Below are positions 12,116 through 23,598 of a stretch of 64,000 nucleotides of DNA, in pieces. Position numbers and translations under genes: made by a program. How positions within the stretch are numbered: the first letter of the stretch is position 1; every line of letters starts with the position of its first letter. The notes under the pieces were generated by a model. That model saw nothing but the letters and a program-made list of their open reading frames with translations. It did no database searches and was not told where the DNA came from. Source of the stretch: Cryptomeria japonica (Eukaryota > Streptophyta > Pinopsida > Cupressales > Cupressaceae); contig NC_081406.1 in NCBI RefSeq assembly GCF_030272615.1, forward strand, positions 117,188,847-117,252,846. The letters run 5' to 3'.

Positions 12116-15100
12116 AACAGGCTCGAGAAGAAGGGAGTTCTCAAGCGGGAGTTGAGGCAAACAAACTTGTTGAAGAACACAATATAGTTGAAGAACATAG
12201 GGAGGAGCTTGCCCATGTTGAACCAATGGAAGCCGAAGGAGAGGAGTCAGGCTCCTTACCTCCTACCGCTGGTATGGATGAGCATATTGTGGAACTAGCT
12301 AAATAGGTGAAGAGAAATATTTCTTATGAAAATTTAGATCATTTACTTGAAATGGATGTGAATGAGTTGAAACATCTTAGTGAAGAGCCTAGACATACTA
12401 AAAGGAGGTCGATGAATAAAAGTGCAAAATAACTAATGTCTCATTTCAATAATCTTCATACTACACTAGAGAAAGCTCAATTGTTATCAATTGTACTTAC
12501 TCATAAAGACTTAATAGATCCATTGAAATTGTTAGGTATAGATAAAACAAGCCAAAAATGGAAAACTTCTCACCTAAAAAAATGTATTGTTGACAATGTT
12601 AAGAAATGTTTAGTGATCATTGGTAAAAAATATTGAATAGTAGATAAGACCATTTCAAGAAGACTGATGTTGGCATCTTTAGTAAATGAAAGATTGCCTA
12701 AAAAAAGACAAATCTCTTCACTGAAATTTGAGTTTGGTTTTAGTAGAAGGACAATATCAAAATATGTGAAAAGGAGAAAGAGTTTGGATGATACTACCTA
12801 AGAAGAAAATTGGGCAATTATGTGTAGAGCTCCTTGTTTTGATAGAATTGAAGAAGTTGTTAGGAACTTGGTGACAAGTTTTTGGAATGATAATACCCAT
12901 CCTTCATCAAAAAATAGAGATGTTATCAAGAAAAGGATTGACCCTGATCGTTATGATCTCCAAGTAAAACATTGGTTAGACACAAGAAAACATGAATTAT
13001 ATGTGTTGTTTACTAAAACAAACCCTCATATGAAGATTGGATAGACCATGTTTGAACGGTTAAGGCCATATTATGTGAAGGTAAACAAAGTCTTTAAAAC
13101 TTGTTGTTGTTGTTGTTATCACATCGAATGAGACCTATACTATCAGTTGTTTCAAAAGATTAGAGAAGATAGTGATGGTTATGGAAAAGGTCCTCCTAAA
13201 CGAACAAGTCAATTCATAGCATCCATCTTATGTGATAAATTAGATGATAATGCAACTGGTCAAATAAATTGCATAAAAGGAATTTGTGGAACATGCGGGG
13301 AGTTGGCTAAATTGCCTTTGAGAGATGAATATACTAACATGACGAAGATGGTAAATTGCAAGAGTTACAAGTACAAAAAATTTTAAACAAAATTTGGAAA
13401 GGAATGTACAAGGTTAGATCATGTAGAAGAGGAGATATCTATTGGAACATTTATGGAAAATTTTTGTAAGTTGATAAAACCATACATATGCCATGGTTTT
13501 TTTGCCAAGTGGCAAGCACAACAATTTCAAACATTAAGAGACACTTTCTCACTTGGAACTATTCTATCCATAGTGGACTTCGTAGAAAATTATTCTTTTG
13601 CACATCAAAAAGAGATTCAATCAGAGTATTACTTTTCAAAGCAAATCACTATTATGGTGCATGTGTGTTATCGACATGCACAAATTGATTTGGATGGTGT
13701 TGATAGTACATTTGAAAATCATGTCATTAAGAAAGAGTACCACTTCTATATCACTAATGATAAGGAGCATGACACACTTTTGTACAATATTGCTTTAAGA
13801 AATTTTTTGAATATTTGAAAGAGAGAGGCATAACAATAGTTAAACATTTTGTTTGGTTTTATGGATGTGCAACACAATTAAAATCTTCGAGGCTATTTTA
13901 TGCACTATGTATATATCCTCAAAAAGACAAAATACCACATGTTTGGAGTTTTTTTTAGAGTGGTCATGGAAAGCATGAACATGATGGTGCATGAGCTTGT
14001 ATCAAACATGCTCTAACAAAGCATTAAATAAATTATATAGGAGATTGTATAGATGATGCACATGATATTCTTGAATGGTGTAAGAAACACTTTGTGAAAC
14101 TTAATTATCCTGGTGAATCATCATCGAGAATATACATGCCCATTCCACATAGAGTGTTTTGGGAGATAACCAGTACGTGTTCTCTTTTAGTGTTTTAAAA
14201 TGTTTTTTTAATTTTTTAAAATTTTCCTAGTTCAAATGTTTTAAAACAAATTGATATATATGTTTGTGTACACATGTACATTTAGAAGATGTGGATAGAA
14301 TATCAATGCATGGATGTAAGAGCATGGAGAGGACAAGATCTTTGCATTGTGTCATGAGTACAAATAATCACCCATGGGCATTGTACACTAGGGATTATTC
14401 ATGTTTTTATTTTGATTGCATTTTGGAAAACTACGTTGATTTCAAGAACCAAGAGCTTGGATATGTCAATGATTGGAAATTGATGCCACTAGATGTTTCA
14501 AACACATACAAGGAAAATGAGGATGAAATCTTTGAAGACATTCCTCTGATTTCTGTTGATTATGACCATATTTCAGGATTGATTAAAAAAGGTATATGTA
14601 TATATTTAAATTATATATATTTATTTTCTTTAAAAAATGTTGTGTATGTAAATAAATTATATAAGAACTTTTAATTGAGTAAATAATTTATAACTTGTTT
14701 CAAATTGAAGGAGATATTTTTGCAGTCATAGCAAAAGATGGAAATATAGAAGGTGTTAGTTATTATTTATTGCATTGCACAGAAGAGAGAAATAAGTTAA
14801 TAAAATCTGACATGAGTGATGGAACGTCCTTTCCCATAGGTTTGAACTGATTTGAACGTTTAAATTAATTTATAAAATTATTTTAAACTTGAACATGTGC
14901 ACATGTTTTAATTTTTATATGTACACAAAGCTTATACAAATTTTTAATTTCTTGTTTCTTATATACATGTACATGCAGACTTAGTTGTAGTGCAAGGGAC
15001 ATATTTCAAACAAGTTGAAATTGTTCAACATGGGATTCATTTCATTGAATACCAAATTGACAACAAGGTATATCAGTATAGCCACTTGGTTATTGTTGTT

Positions 15101-15181
15101 GGCCTAATTCTTCATATAGTTTTATGTCACGAGCGGTCTCAAAATTGGAGACTAGATAGTGAATATCATGAGAAAATATAA
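12116..15181 (+). pseudogene. gene A: decayed transposase-like gene, 4 exons
   Basis: Four exons join in phase 1 with GT-AG borders: 12116-14172, 14286-14591, 14711-14839 and 14979-15181 (stop TAA), about 895 codons. Exon 1 stays in one frame apart from seven stops, then shifts near 13810. An upstream exon is likely, because TTAAATCATGTGCAG is a good acceptor at 12101-12115. Visible blocks: an acidic N-terminus; MFERLRPYYVKVNK; CCCCYHIE; CIKGICGTCGEL; VDFVENYSFAHQKEIQSEYY (Asp at 13576); WFYGCATQLKSS (13854); SGHGKHEHDGA-ACIK (13959-14006); and a C-terminal SHLVIVVGLILH. I know this arrangement from unnamed transposase-like proteins but cannot give a superfamily. It may have an RNase H-like DDE fold, with the second acidic residue replaced by Tyr (13860). 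It is not functional. Confidence 0.6.
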
Positions 15182-16021
<840 letters not shown>

Positions 16022-16169
16022 AAAGTAAATATTTTTTAAATTTCATTTACACTAATTCAATCTAGATCTATATAATATTTAAAATAATAATCAAACATGC
16101 ATACATACACATGTGATCTAATTAGTTACATATAATCAAACACATCGAACTTATAAATTTAAAGTATAT

Positions 16170-16204
16170 AATCAAATGTGCAAATATGCTCAAGCACAAA
16201 TTGT

Positions 16205-16237
<33 letters not shown>

Positions 16238-16485
16238 AAGTGTGTACATAATCTAACATGTGCATGATCATATAATTTGAATAAAAATGCATGATATATA
16301 ATTCAAGATCAAACACAAACTATATAAAGTATAATCTAACCATACATACATGATATATATAATCCACTTGATCAAACACAAATTGTATAAAGTATAATTT
16401 AACATACATGCATGAAATATATAATTTCACCAAACACAAATTGTATAAAGTATAATCTAACATGTGCATGAATATATAATATGAA
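16170..16485. repeat. (AC)12 and diverged ~60-bp tandem units
   Basis: An AC run occupies 16205-16229. Around and after it, a unit of roughly 60 bases recurs. It begins CAAACACAAA(T/C)T, then GTATAAAGTATAAT(C/T)TAACAT, with starts at 16310, 16373 and 16431 and a weaker copy near 16190. The stretch lies between the convergent genes A and B. Confidence 0.75.
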
Positions 16486-16539
16486 AGTCTAAAATGCACA
16501 TATAAAAATATAAACAAAAGAGCTATAAAGTGGCAAATC

Positions 16540-17583
16540 AATATGCATCATGTCGGCCATGAACAAAGAGACCCTTTGAGGGAGAGTCCTGGTGAGAGTT
16601 TGGATGTCCAATAGACCCCTACAAAAGTAGAATTTATTTAAATATTAAATATATAGATCTACACATATACATATGCATATTATTTAAATATAATCAAATC
16701 TGACTAGTTAAATTTACATTAAAATATAAATTGTAACACACACATGTGTACATGTGTATATACAAAAGACCATAACTAACCTATACACTAGTAGGTGTAT
16801 CATTGAAAGAATTTGTCCTACGCACACGCTCAGAGCTCAAGTTGGGAGTGACATGAGTTAATTGTTATACACACTTGTATTTTAGGATTAGTCTCATTAA
16901 TAAATGATACTTAACTTTTATTATTTATTAAATGATATATAAGAATTGTACATTACAACATATACATCTCTAGTGTATTTTTTTCTGGATTCGATTGTGT
17001 GTATATTTTTCCCATCAATGTTTCGAATCACACTCCATGATTCATCTTTCATGTCTTGGGAATTCTTTTCATCCTGATGATGAATCATAGAGTGTGATTC
17101 GAAATGTTGATGGGAAAAATATACACACAATCGAATCCAGAAAAAAACAAAAAAAACACTAGAAATGCAAAATGGATTGTGGAAATCTCATAGCTTTAAC
17201 ATATACATCTTTTAAAAATAAATGCACATATACATACCTGTGTATCAGGAGTAGGCTGTATAGTTTGATCATGTCCTGTGATCATATAAACCACATCACT
17301 CATGCCTGTATATCTCTTTGTGTTTGTACGTATGATTGAGGAGTGTAAGGGGCTAACTAGATGACTAAGTATTGAGGATGAAGTCCCTATCTCTAGTAGC
17401 ATATCCATAAACCCAGTCAAGCTCAAACCTCACAGCTACTCCTCAAATAAATCCAAGTATTCATATGTGATATGAGCTCATCGGCTCATATCTCCTCCTT
17501 TGTAGCAACAGAGTGATTTGTAGGTGGGTTAGTACCCAGAGCATGCATAGAGTGATGATAATGTTGTGACTGTCCCGAGGTAT
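16540..17583 (-). pseudogene. gene B, 3' part (unrecognised, decayed)
   Basis: This part continues gene B across the copia insertion. From 17578 down, the minus strand reads GQSQHYHHSMHALGTNPPT, then breaks near 17480. It picks up another frame, MSLTGFMDMLLEIGTSSSIL to TGHDQTIQPTPDTQ, ending at a donor CACAG/GTATG near 17238. Two further short exons are plausible: about 16860-16789 (THVTPNLSSERVRRTNSFND, followed by GTTAG) and 16617-16540 (GSIGHPNSHQDSPSKGLFVH, stop TGA). The putative intron contains the hairpin at 16964-17168. I do not recognise the protein. The conserved-looking exon ends show it was once a spliced gene. Confidence 0.4.
16964..17168. repeat. long near-perfect hairpin
   Basis: The left arm (16964-17046) and right arm (17079-17168) are reverse complements with only a few mismatches, around a loop of about 32 bases. 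The best paired core is TTCTGGATTCGATTGTGTGT with GTATATTTTTCCCATCAATG on the left, matched by ACACACAATCGAATCCAGAA on the right. AACATATACATCT occurs on both sides (about 16957 and 17199), like a target duplication. It sits in a likely intron of gene B. It could be a foldback/MITE-type element or a small-RNA precursor, and the sequence alone does not decide. Confidence 0.8.
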
Positions 17584-18477
17584 TGTAAGGAAGTTAAGTA
17601 GCGGAAACAACTTCCTACACTAACCTTGAGAGGAGGGTAATGCAAAACTTTTTCAGATCATTACAACAGTTACAGAAAATAGAAATAGATATAATAGCAT
17701 TCATACCACAACACAGTGATTTACGTGGGGAAAACCCTTTCGGGAGAAAAACTCCACACTCCAAAAGCAGCTCAATATTTTATTTAGCAATCAAAAATAG
17801 ATTACAACATACTTGCAGAGCAAGCTCTTCGTAGGAGTACCACTAATCAGAGATTCAGAGGCAACTCAATAGCCATAAGACTCTTACACACAACCTCTAT
17901 CTCACACACCTCATAAATAGGAGATACAATACAAGAAACCGTCAAACGGTATTACAAAACCATGGGCTAAAACCACCCAATAAGGTGTAGTCGACCTTAT
18001 CTCCCTTCTAGATGCCCTATGACATGTTAAAGCACACATCAACATGTGTCGCTCCCTTTTACAGCTCATTTATGTATCCGATACAAATTATTATTCCTAT
18101 TTCAGGAGTACAAACTTTCGGAGGCCATAACTTGAGAATTGGGTGTCCAATTGACGAACCGTTTGAAGCACCGGAAAGCTCGCGAAGTGCTCTATCACCT
18201 CGTAACCCGCTGCGCCAGTTACAGCCACTTTTTAGGGCATTTAAGAGCCTCTAAAGCCCCCAAAATTAAGTTTAAACATTTTATCACACCCCTCCAAGAC
18301 GAAAACTTTAATATCTTCAAAACTAGCTGTGACCTTGCGACGCAACTTTACCGGAATGCTTATCTAGCCAACTAGAAGCTTCAGGGAGAGTTTCGCACCA
18401 TTTCGTGCTCAAATGAAAACTTACTATAAATAGTAACCTTGCGTAAATGCAAGGTTGAGACACCATTTTTCCCAACA
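17584..18477 (-). repeat. copia 1 3' LTR (894 bp)
   Basis: Begins TGTAAGGAAGTTAAG and ends TTTTTCCCAACA on the plus strand, both matching the copy at 22705-23598. In the minus orientation of the element it is the 3' LTR, preceded by the purine-rich AAGTGGGAGATT (plus 18478-18489). Confidence 0.95.
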
Positions 18478-18489
18478 AATCTCCCACTT
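18478..18489 (-). other. copia 1 polypurine tract
   Basis: The minus strand reads AAGTGGGAGATT directly before the 3' LTR. A purine tract here primes plus-strand DNA synthesis in LTR elements. Confidence 0.7.
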
Positions 18490-18533
18490 GTCGAACACCT
18501 TGCAGGAGTGGAAGGGAATGTCAACATAATGAA

Positions 18534-20055
18534 TCAATTGCTAGGGGCCATAAGGCCCATAGACTCTGAACACCATCTGAACTTCTCTGTGCTCACAGCC
18601 TTAGTTAAAGCATCTGCAACATTCATCAAACTTTCCACCTTAACTAGCTTCACCCTACCATCTTCGACCATATCTCTAACAAAATGATACTGAACATCAA
18701 TATGTTTGGTCCGGGCATGAAATGTCGGGTTCTTAGCTAGGCTAATTGCACTCTGACTGTCACAGTAAACTGTCACTGTACCTTGTTTTATTCCAATATC
18801 CGAACACACTCTCTTAAACCAAATGGCCTCTTTACAAGCATGAGTAGCTACCATATACTCTGCTTCAGTAGTGGATAAAGCAACCACAGCCTATCGCTTA
18901 CTCATCCAACTAATTGCACCACCAAACAAAGTAAACACATAAGCACTGGTGGATCTTCTGCTATCAATATCACCTGCCCAATCTGAATCCACATAACCAT
19001 GGATATCAAGGGAAGTCATGTCTCCAGCTGAATTACCATGATAACACAAAGAATACTCTGAAGTACCCTTCAAATATCTGAAGACTCTTTTGACTGCATC
19101 CCAATGAACTCTACCAGGATTAGACATATATCTAGAAAGTACTCCCACTGCTTGGGCAATGTCTGGTCTAGTACAGACCATAGCATACATCAAGCTTCCA
19201 ACCGCACTCTGGTAAGGCACTCTGCTCATGTCTTCCATCTCCAAATGGGGATGTAGGACAATCTGAAACAGATAGTTTCATTCCAACTGTAAAAGGAACA
19301 CTCAATGGTCTACAATTCTACATGTTGAACCTCTATAACACTGAATTCACATACTTACTCTGGCCTAGCCATAGCTTTCTGTTCACCCTATCTCTTCTAA
19401 TTTCCATCCCAAGAATGTGCTTTGCTATACCAAGATCTTTCATTTCAAATTTAGCAGCGAGCTGAGACTTCAGTTCTGAAATCATACCTTTCCCTTTACC
19501 AATGAATAACATATCATCAACATACAATGCAATGAATAAGAAATGATCACCATCAGATTTATAATAAACATAGTGATCTGATTTAGAACGTTCAAATCTC
19601 AAACTCAACACATATGTATCAAATTTCTGGTACCACATCCTAGGACTTTGTTTGAGGCCATACAAAGATTTCTTCAATTTACAGACCAAATTACTTTTGC
19701 CTTTCACCACATAGTGCTCCGGCTATGTCATATAAATATCTTCCTCTAAATCACCATGAAGGAAAGCAATTTTCACATCCATTTGCTCAACCTCTAAATC
19801 ATAAGCAGTAGCAATAGAAAGCAAAAATCTAATGGACGTCATTTTTGCAACAAGAGAAAATATCTCACCGTAATCAACACCCTCAACTTGAGAGTAGACT
19901 TTTGCAACCAACCTTGCTTTATACTTCTCAATGCTTCCATCTGAACCAATCTTTTTCTTGAACACCCATTTACAACCAACAGGTTTTCGTCCTTCAGGCA
20001 ATGGTACAAGATCCCATGTATCATTCTTTTTCAAAGCTGCCATTTCTTCCTCCAT
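18534..20055 (-). pseudogene. copia 1 RT and RNase H, with stops
   Basis: The reading runs MEEEMAALKKNDTWDLVPLP, VGCKWVFKKK, KARLVAK, DVKIAFLHGDLEEDIYMT, then CKLKKSLYGLKQSPRMWYQK, the catalytic ALYVDDMLFIG (about 19500), and KDLGIAKHILGMEI. RNase H follows with YVDSDWAGDIDSRRSTSAY and ALSTTEAEYM. Interruptions: TAG for Trp at about 20063 (before this block), TAG for Gln at about 19722, stops near 19330, a frameshift near 19245-19260, and TAG for Gln at about 18888. Otherwise the sequence is near full length and well kept. RT/RNase H would make element cDNA. Confidence 0.9.
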
Positions 20056-20064
20056 AGAAATCTT

Positions 20065-22635
20065 CTAGGATTCTGCATCATTCATAATTAATGCCTCTTC
20101 TACAGATTTCGGTTCATCCACACTAGTATTCAGAGAAAAAATACATCTCCAATCATTAGGTGAATACCTTTCAGGTGGTTGTCTATGTCCTGTAGACCTT
20201 CGAACAAGCTGAGTTGGAGGTTCTTCCTCCTCTTCTGAAGATTCAGAGCTAGACGAGCTCTCCTCAACTTCTTGCCTATCTACGGGTCTCGATTCAACTC
20301 TTTCAGGTGTAGAAGGAAGTTGAATCACATCTTCTTTTTTAGTCTGTTCTGGCTGCAATGTAACAGAAGGAGACTTAATTTCTCTAAAAATAACACTTCT
20401 ACTGTGAATTACCTTTTGTGCAACAGGGTCCCAAAGCTTGTATCCTTTCACACCATAACTATACTCGATGAAGATACATTTCACAGCCTTGTTCTCCAAC
20501 TTTGTTCGCTTCTCCTTTGGTACATGTGCATATGCCTCGCAACCAAAAACTCTAAGATGTCTCAATGAAGGCTTGTGACCTAACCATGCTTCCATAGGCA
20601 TCTTATCAACAAGAGCTGATGTAGGAGACCTGTTAATCAGGTAGCAAGCAGTGGCAACAGCTTCAACCCAAAACTTTTGTTCGAGACCAGCACCACTCAA
20701 CATACTCCTAGCCTTCTCCATCAGTGTCCTGTTCATTCTTTCTACAACTCCATTCTGCTGTGGAGAATACGGAGTTGTCTTCTGCCTATTAATTCCACAG
20801 TCTTTACAGAATCTATCAAAATAATTAGAGCAAAACTCACCGCCATTATCAGTTCTCAAACATTTTATTTTCTTTCCAGTCTGCAACTCAACCATTGCTT
20901 TAAATTCTTTAAAACGACTAAAAACTTTAGATTTACTCTTTAGAAAATATACCCATGTCCTTCTACTAAAATCATCAATAAATGAAACATAATATGTGGA
21001 TTTTCCAATCGAAGAGACATCTACTAGACCAAACACATCAGAATGGATAAGATCCAAAACACCACAAGTTTTATGAGAACTCGAGTAAAACTGAACGCGG
21101 TTTTGTTTTCCATAAATGCAATGCTCATAGAAATCAAAGTCAAGATTACAATCATTCAAACCTTCAACAAGGTTTTTATTTTTCAAGGTCCTTAGACCCT
21201 TTTCTCCAATGTGGCCAAGTCTCTGGTGCCATAACATAGTCTTCTCTGCAGGTAACTTTGCTTCAGACGAAAGAGCACCCTTAGGTACCCAAAAACCATT
21301 TCCATCTGCTGAAGGTGAAACCTTCAAATCTTCCAGTGAAGTATCTGCAGATTTACTTTTTATAGGAGTGCTATTACACTCAACAGTGTATGCTTCAAGC
21401 TTATACAAAGTGCCAAACCTGACACCTCTAGCAACTACCATAGCACCCTTAATCATCTTACATCCTACTTCAGAAAAAACTACCTGCACACCCACATCTA
21501 TCAGTTTGCTCATAGATAACAGGTTTCGTTTTAATCCAGGGATATGCAACACACCATTAATCCTTTTTATTCTACCATCAGAAAACTTGATTCTAACTTT
21601 ACCTCGACCAACAATGTCTAGAGGTGAATCATCACCCAAGTACACCTTACCTCCATTAAATCCTTCATATTCAGAAAACCAATCTCTATTGGAAGTCATA
21701 TGAAAAGATGCACCTGAGTCAATTAGCCATGCATCATTACCTGCATGAGTCACCAAAGCCGCAATAAATGCATCGCCATCTTCCTGGTCGGACTCAGAAT
21801 CAGAATCGAACTTTTTCTTTTTCTTCTTCTTCTTTTCTTCTTTGCAGTCCTTACGGATGTGACCCGGTTTACCGCAATTCCAGCAGATGACTTTGGACTT
21901 TCCAGGAGATTTCGATCTCCCTTTGGATTTGGACTTGTTGTGCTTCTCATTCTTCTTGCCTTTCTCCTTAGGTCTTCCATGAACGGTTAGGGCTTCCTTT
22001 GAACTGATGGATACCTTCCTTTGCATCTCTTCACCGAGTAGGGCACCCACCACGTCTTCAGATTTCAAAACAATAGAAGTACTACCGATAGCCATAACAA
22101 GAGAATCCCACGAATCAGGCAAAGAACAAAGCAAGATCTGACATTTCTCCTCCTCGTCCATCTTAACACCGACGGATACTAATTGAGCCACCAACATATT
22201 GAATGCTTCTAGGTGGTTTGCAATTCGTCCACCCTCTTCCATCTTCAAGGAATACAATTTCTTTCTTAAGAAAATTTGATTTAATAAAGATTTCACTTGA
22301 TACATCTCACCAAGCTTAGTCCATAGCTTCTTTGTAGAGTTTTCTTCATGGACATTGATTAGAACAGAGTCTGCCAGGCACAGTCTGATTAGACCCTTGG
22401 CTTTTCGGTCCATAACATCATACTGAGCTGCTGCAATAGGATTTGAGGGCCTTTGGACATTCGCATCAACAGCATCCCAAAGATCTCGATCTATTAGCAG
22501 ATCTTCCATCTTCAGCTTCCACATCTCAAAATTACTTCCATTAAACTTCTCCACCTCTATTCTCCCTGACGAACTCACATCTGAATATTCCTGCAACAAG
22601 ATCAAAAAGTGTCTTCTGCACAAGCTCCCACTCAA
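20065..22635 (-). CDS. copia 1 gag-protease-integrase open frame
   Basis: One open frame of 856 codons. Residues about 20-215 form a UBN2-type gag (VEKFNGSNFEMWKLKMEDLL). A CCHC knuckle CWNCGKPGHIRKDC lies at 251-264 and is followed by a Lys run. The protease active site AWLIDSGASFHMTS is near 306. The pre-integrase block LWHQRLGHIGEKGL comes next. The integrase core has Asp in HSDVFG, Asp in RTDNGGEF and Glu in NGVVERMN, with 35 residues between the last two, as in the D,D-35-E family. The tail is Ser/Glu-rich before the RT. The start is the first Met; the conserved part begins at about residue 20. A TAG in place of Trp ends the frame, so the polyprotein lacks RT. Confidence 0.9.
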   Translation of the reverse strand: MSGSLCRRHFLILLQEYSDVSSSGRIEVEKFNGSNFEMWKLKMEDLLIDRDLWDAVDANVQRPSNPIAAAQYDVMDRKAKGLIRLCLADSVLINVHEENSTKKLWTKLGEMYQVKSLLNQIFLRKKLYSLKMEEGGRIANHLEAFNMLVAQLVSVGVKMDEEEKCQILLCSLPDSWDSLVMAIGSTSIVLKSEDVVGALLGEEMQRKVSISSKEALTVHGRPKEKGKKNEKHNKSKSKGRSKSPGKSKVICWNCGKPGHIRKDCKEEKKKKKKKKFDSDSESDQEDGDAFIAALVTHAGNDAWLIDSGASFHMTSNRDWFSEYEGFNGGKVYLGDDSPLDIVGRGKVRIKFSDGRIKRINGVLHIPGLKRNLLSMSKLIDVGVQVVFSEVGCKMIKGAMVVARGVRFGTLYKLEAYTVECNSTPIKSKSADTSLEDLKVSPSADGNGFWVPKGALSSEAKLPAEKTMLWHQRLGHIGEKGLRTLKNKNLVEGLNDCNLDFDFYEHCIYGKQNRVQFYSSSHKTCGVLDLIHSDVFGLVDVSSIGKSTYYVSFIDDFSRRTWVYFLKSKSKVFSRFKEFKAMVELQTGKKIKCLRTDNGGEFCSNYFDRFCKDCGINRQKTTPYSPQQNGVVERMNRTLMEKARSMLSGAGLEQKFWVEAVATACYLINRSPTSALVDKMPMEAWLGHKPSLRHLRVFGCEAYAHVPKEKRTKLENKAVKCIFIEYSYGVKGYKLWDPVAQKVIHSRSVIFREIKSPSVTLQPEQTKKEDVIQLPSTPERVESRPVDRQEVEESSSSSESSEEEEEPPTQLVRRSTGHRQPPERYSPNDWRCIFSLNTSVDEPKSVEEALIMNDAES

Positions 22636-22690
22636 ATCTGGATTAGTTCAAAAAACCCAACTGCCCACAATTGAAACCAAAGATGATCAA

Positions 22691-22702
22691 GCTTTGATAC
22701 CA
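22691..22702 (-). other. copia 1 primer-binding site
   Basis: The minus strand reads TGGTATCAAAGC, two bases inside the 5' LTR. It resembles the initiator-Met-tRNA site TGGTATCAGAGC that is typical of plant copia elements, with one change. Confidence 0.85.
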
Positions 22703-22704
22703 CT

Positions 22705-23598
22705 TGTAAGGAAGTTAAGTAGCGGAAACAACTTCCTACACTAACCTTGAGAGGAGGGTAATGCAAAAATTTTTCAGATCGTTACAACAGTTACAAAAAA
22801 TAGAAATAGATATAATAGCATTCATACCACAACACAGTGATTTACGTGGGGAAAACCCTTTCGGGAGAAAAACCCCACACTCCAAAAGCAGCTCAATATT
22901 TTATTCAGTAATCAAAAATAGATTACAACATACTTGCAGAGCAAGCTCTTCACAGGAGTACCACTAATCAGAGATTCAGAGGCAACTCAATAGCCATAAG
23001 ACTCTTACACACAACCTCTATCTCACACACCTCATAAATAGGAGATACAATACAAGAAACCGTCAAACGGTATTACAAAACCATGGGCTAGAACCACCCA
23101 ATAAGGTGTAGCCGACCTTATCTCCCTTCTAGATGCCCTATGACATGTTAAAGCACACATCAACACGTGTCACTCCCTTTTATAGCTCATTTATGTATCC
23201 GATACAAATTATTATTCCTATTTCAGGAGTACAAACTTTCGGAGGCCATAACTTGAGAACCGAGTGTCCGATTGACGAACTGTTTGAAGCGCCGGAAAGC
23301 TCGCGAAGTGCTCTATCACCTCATAACCCACTGCACCAGTTATAGCCACTTTTCAAGGTGTTTAGGAGCCTCTAAAGCCCCCAAAATTAAGTTTAAACAT
23401 TTTATCACACCCCTCCAAGATGAAAACTTTAATATCTTCAAAACTAGTTGTGACCTTGCGACACAACTTTACCGGAATGCTTATCTAGCCAACCAGAAGC
23501 TTCAGGGAGAGTTTCACACCATTTCATGCTCAAATGAAAAGTTACTATAAATAGTAACCTCGCATAAATGCAAGGTTGAGACACCATTTTTCCCAACA
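22705..23598 (-). repeat. copia 1 5' LTR (894 bp)
   Basis: Same ends and length as the 17584-18477 copy. A CCTATTTATGAGG word (minus, near 23040) is a possible TATA region followed by the R segment. This is weak evidence for the start of transcription. Confidence 0.95.

Larger units (their letters stand above)
17584..23598 (-). mobile_element. Ty1/copia element 1, complete with LTRs and TSD
   Basis: This 6015-bp element has two LTRs of 894 bp each (17584-18477 and 22705-23598), TG...CA ends, a primer-binding site at 22691-22702, and a purine tract next to the 3' LTR. A perfect 5-bp duplication GGTAT flanks it (17579-17583 and 23599-23603). The LTRs differ at about 37 of 894 positions by my eye count, mostly C/T or G/A changes, so it is the youngest-looking element here. 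Gag-protease-integrase is one open frame. The RT-RNase H part carries four stops and one frameshift. It interrupts gene B. Confidence 0.95.

Noticed and set aside
16964-17168. Calling the hairpin a miRNA gene
   Set aside because: Arms are longer and more perfect than usual, and there is no small-RNA evidence. A foldback element is equally likely.
21750-21980. Arg/Lys-rich short frame on - and its + counterpart
   Set aside because: Both are out-of-frame shadows of the copia 1 gag knuckle and Lys run.
17584-23598. Copia 1 as an active element
   Set aside because: RT-RNase H has four stops and a frameshift, and the LTRs differ at about 4 percent of positions.
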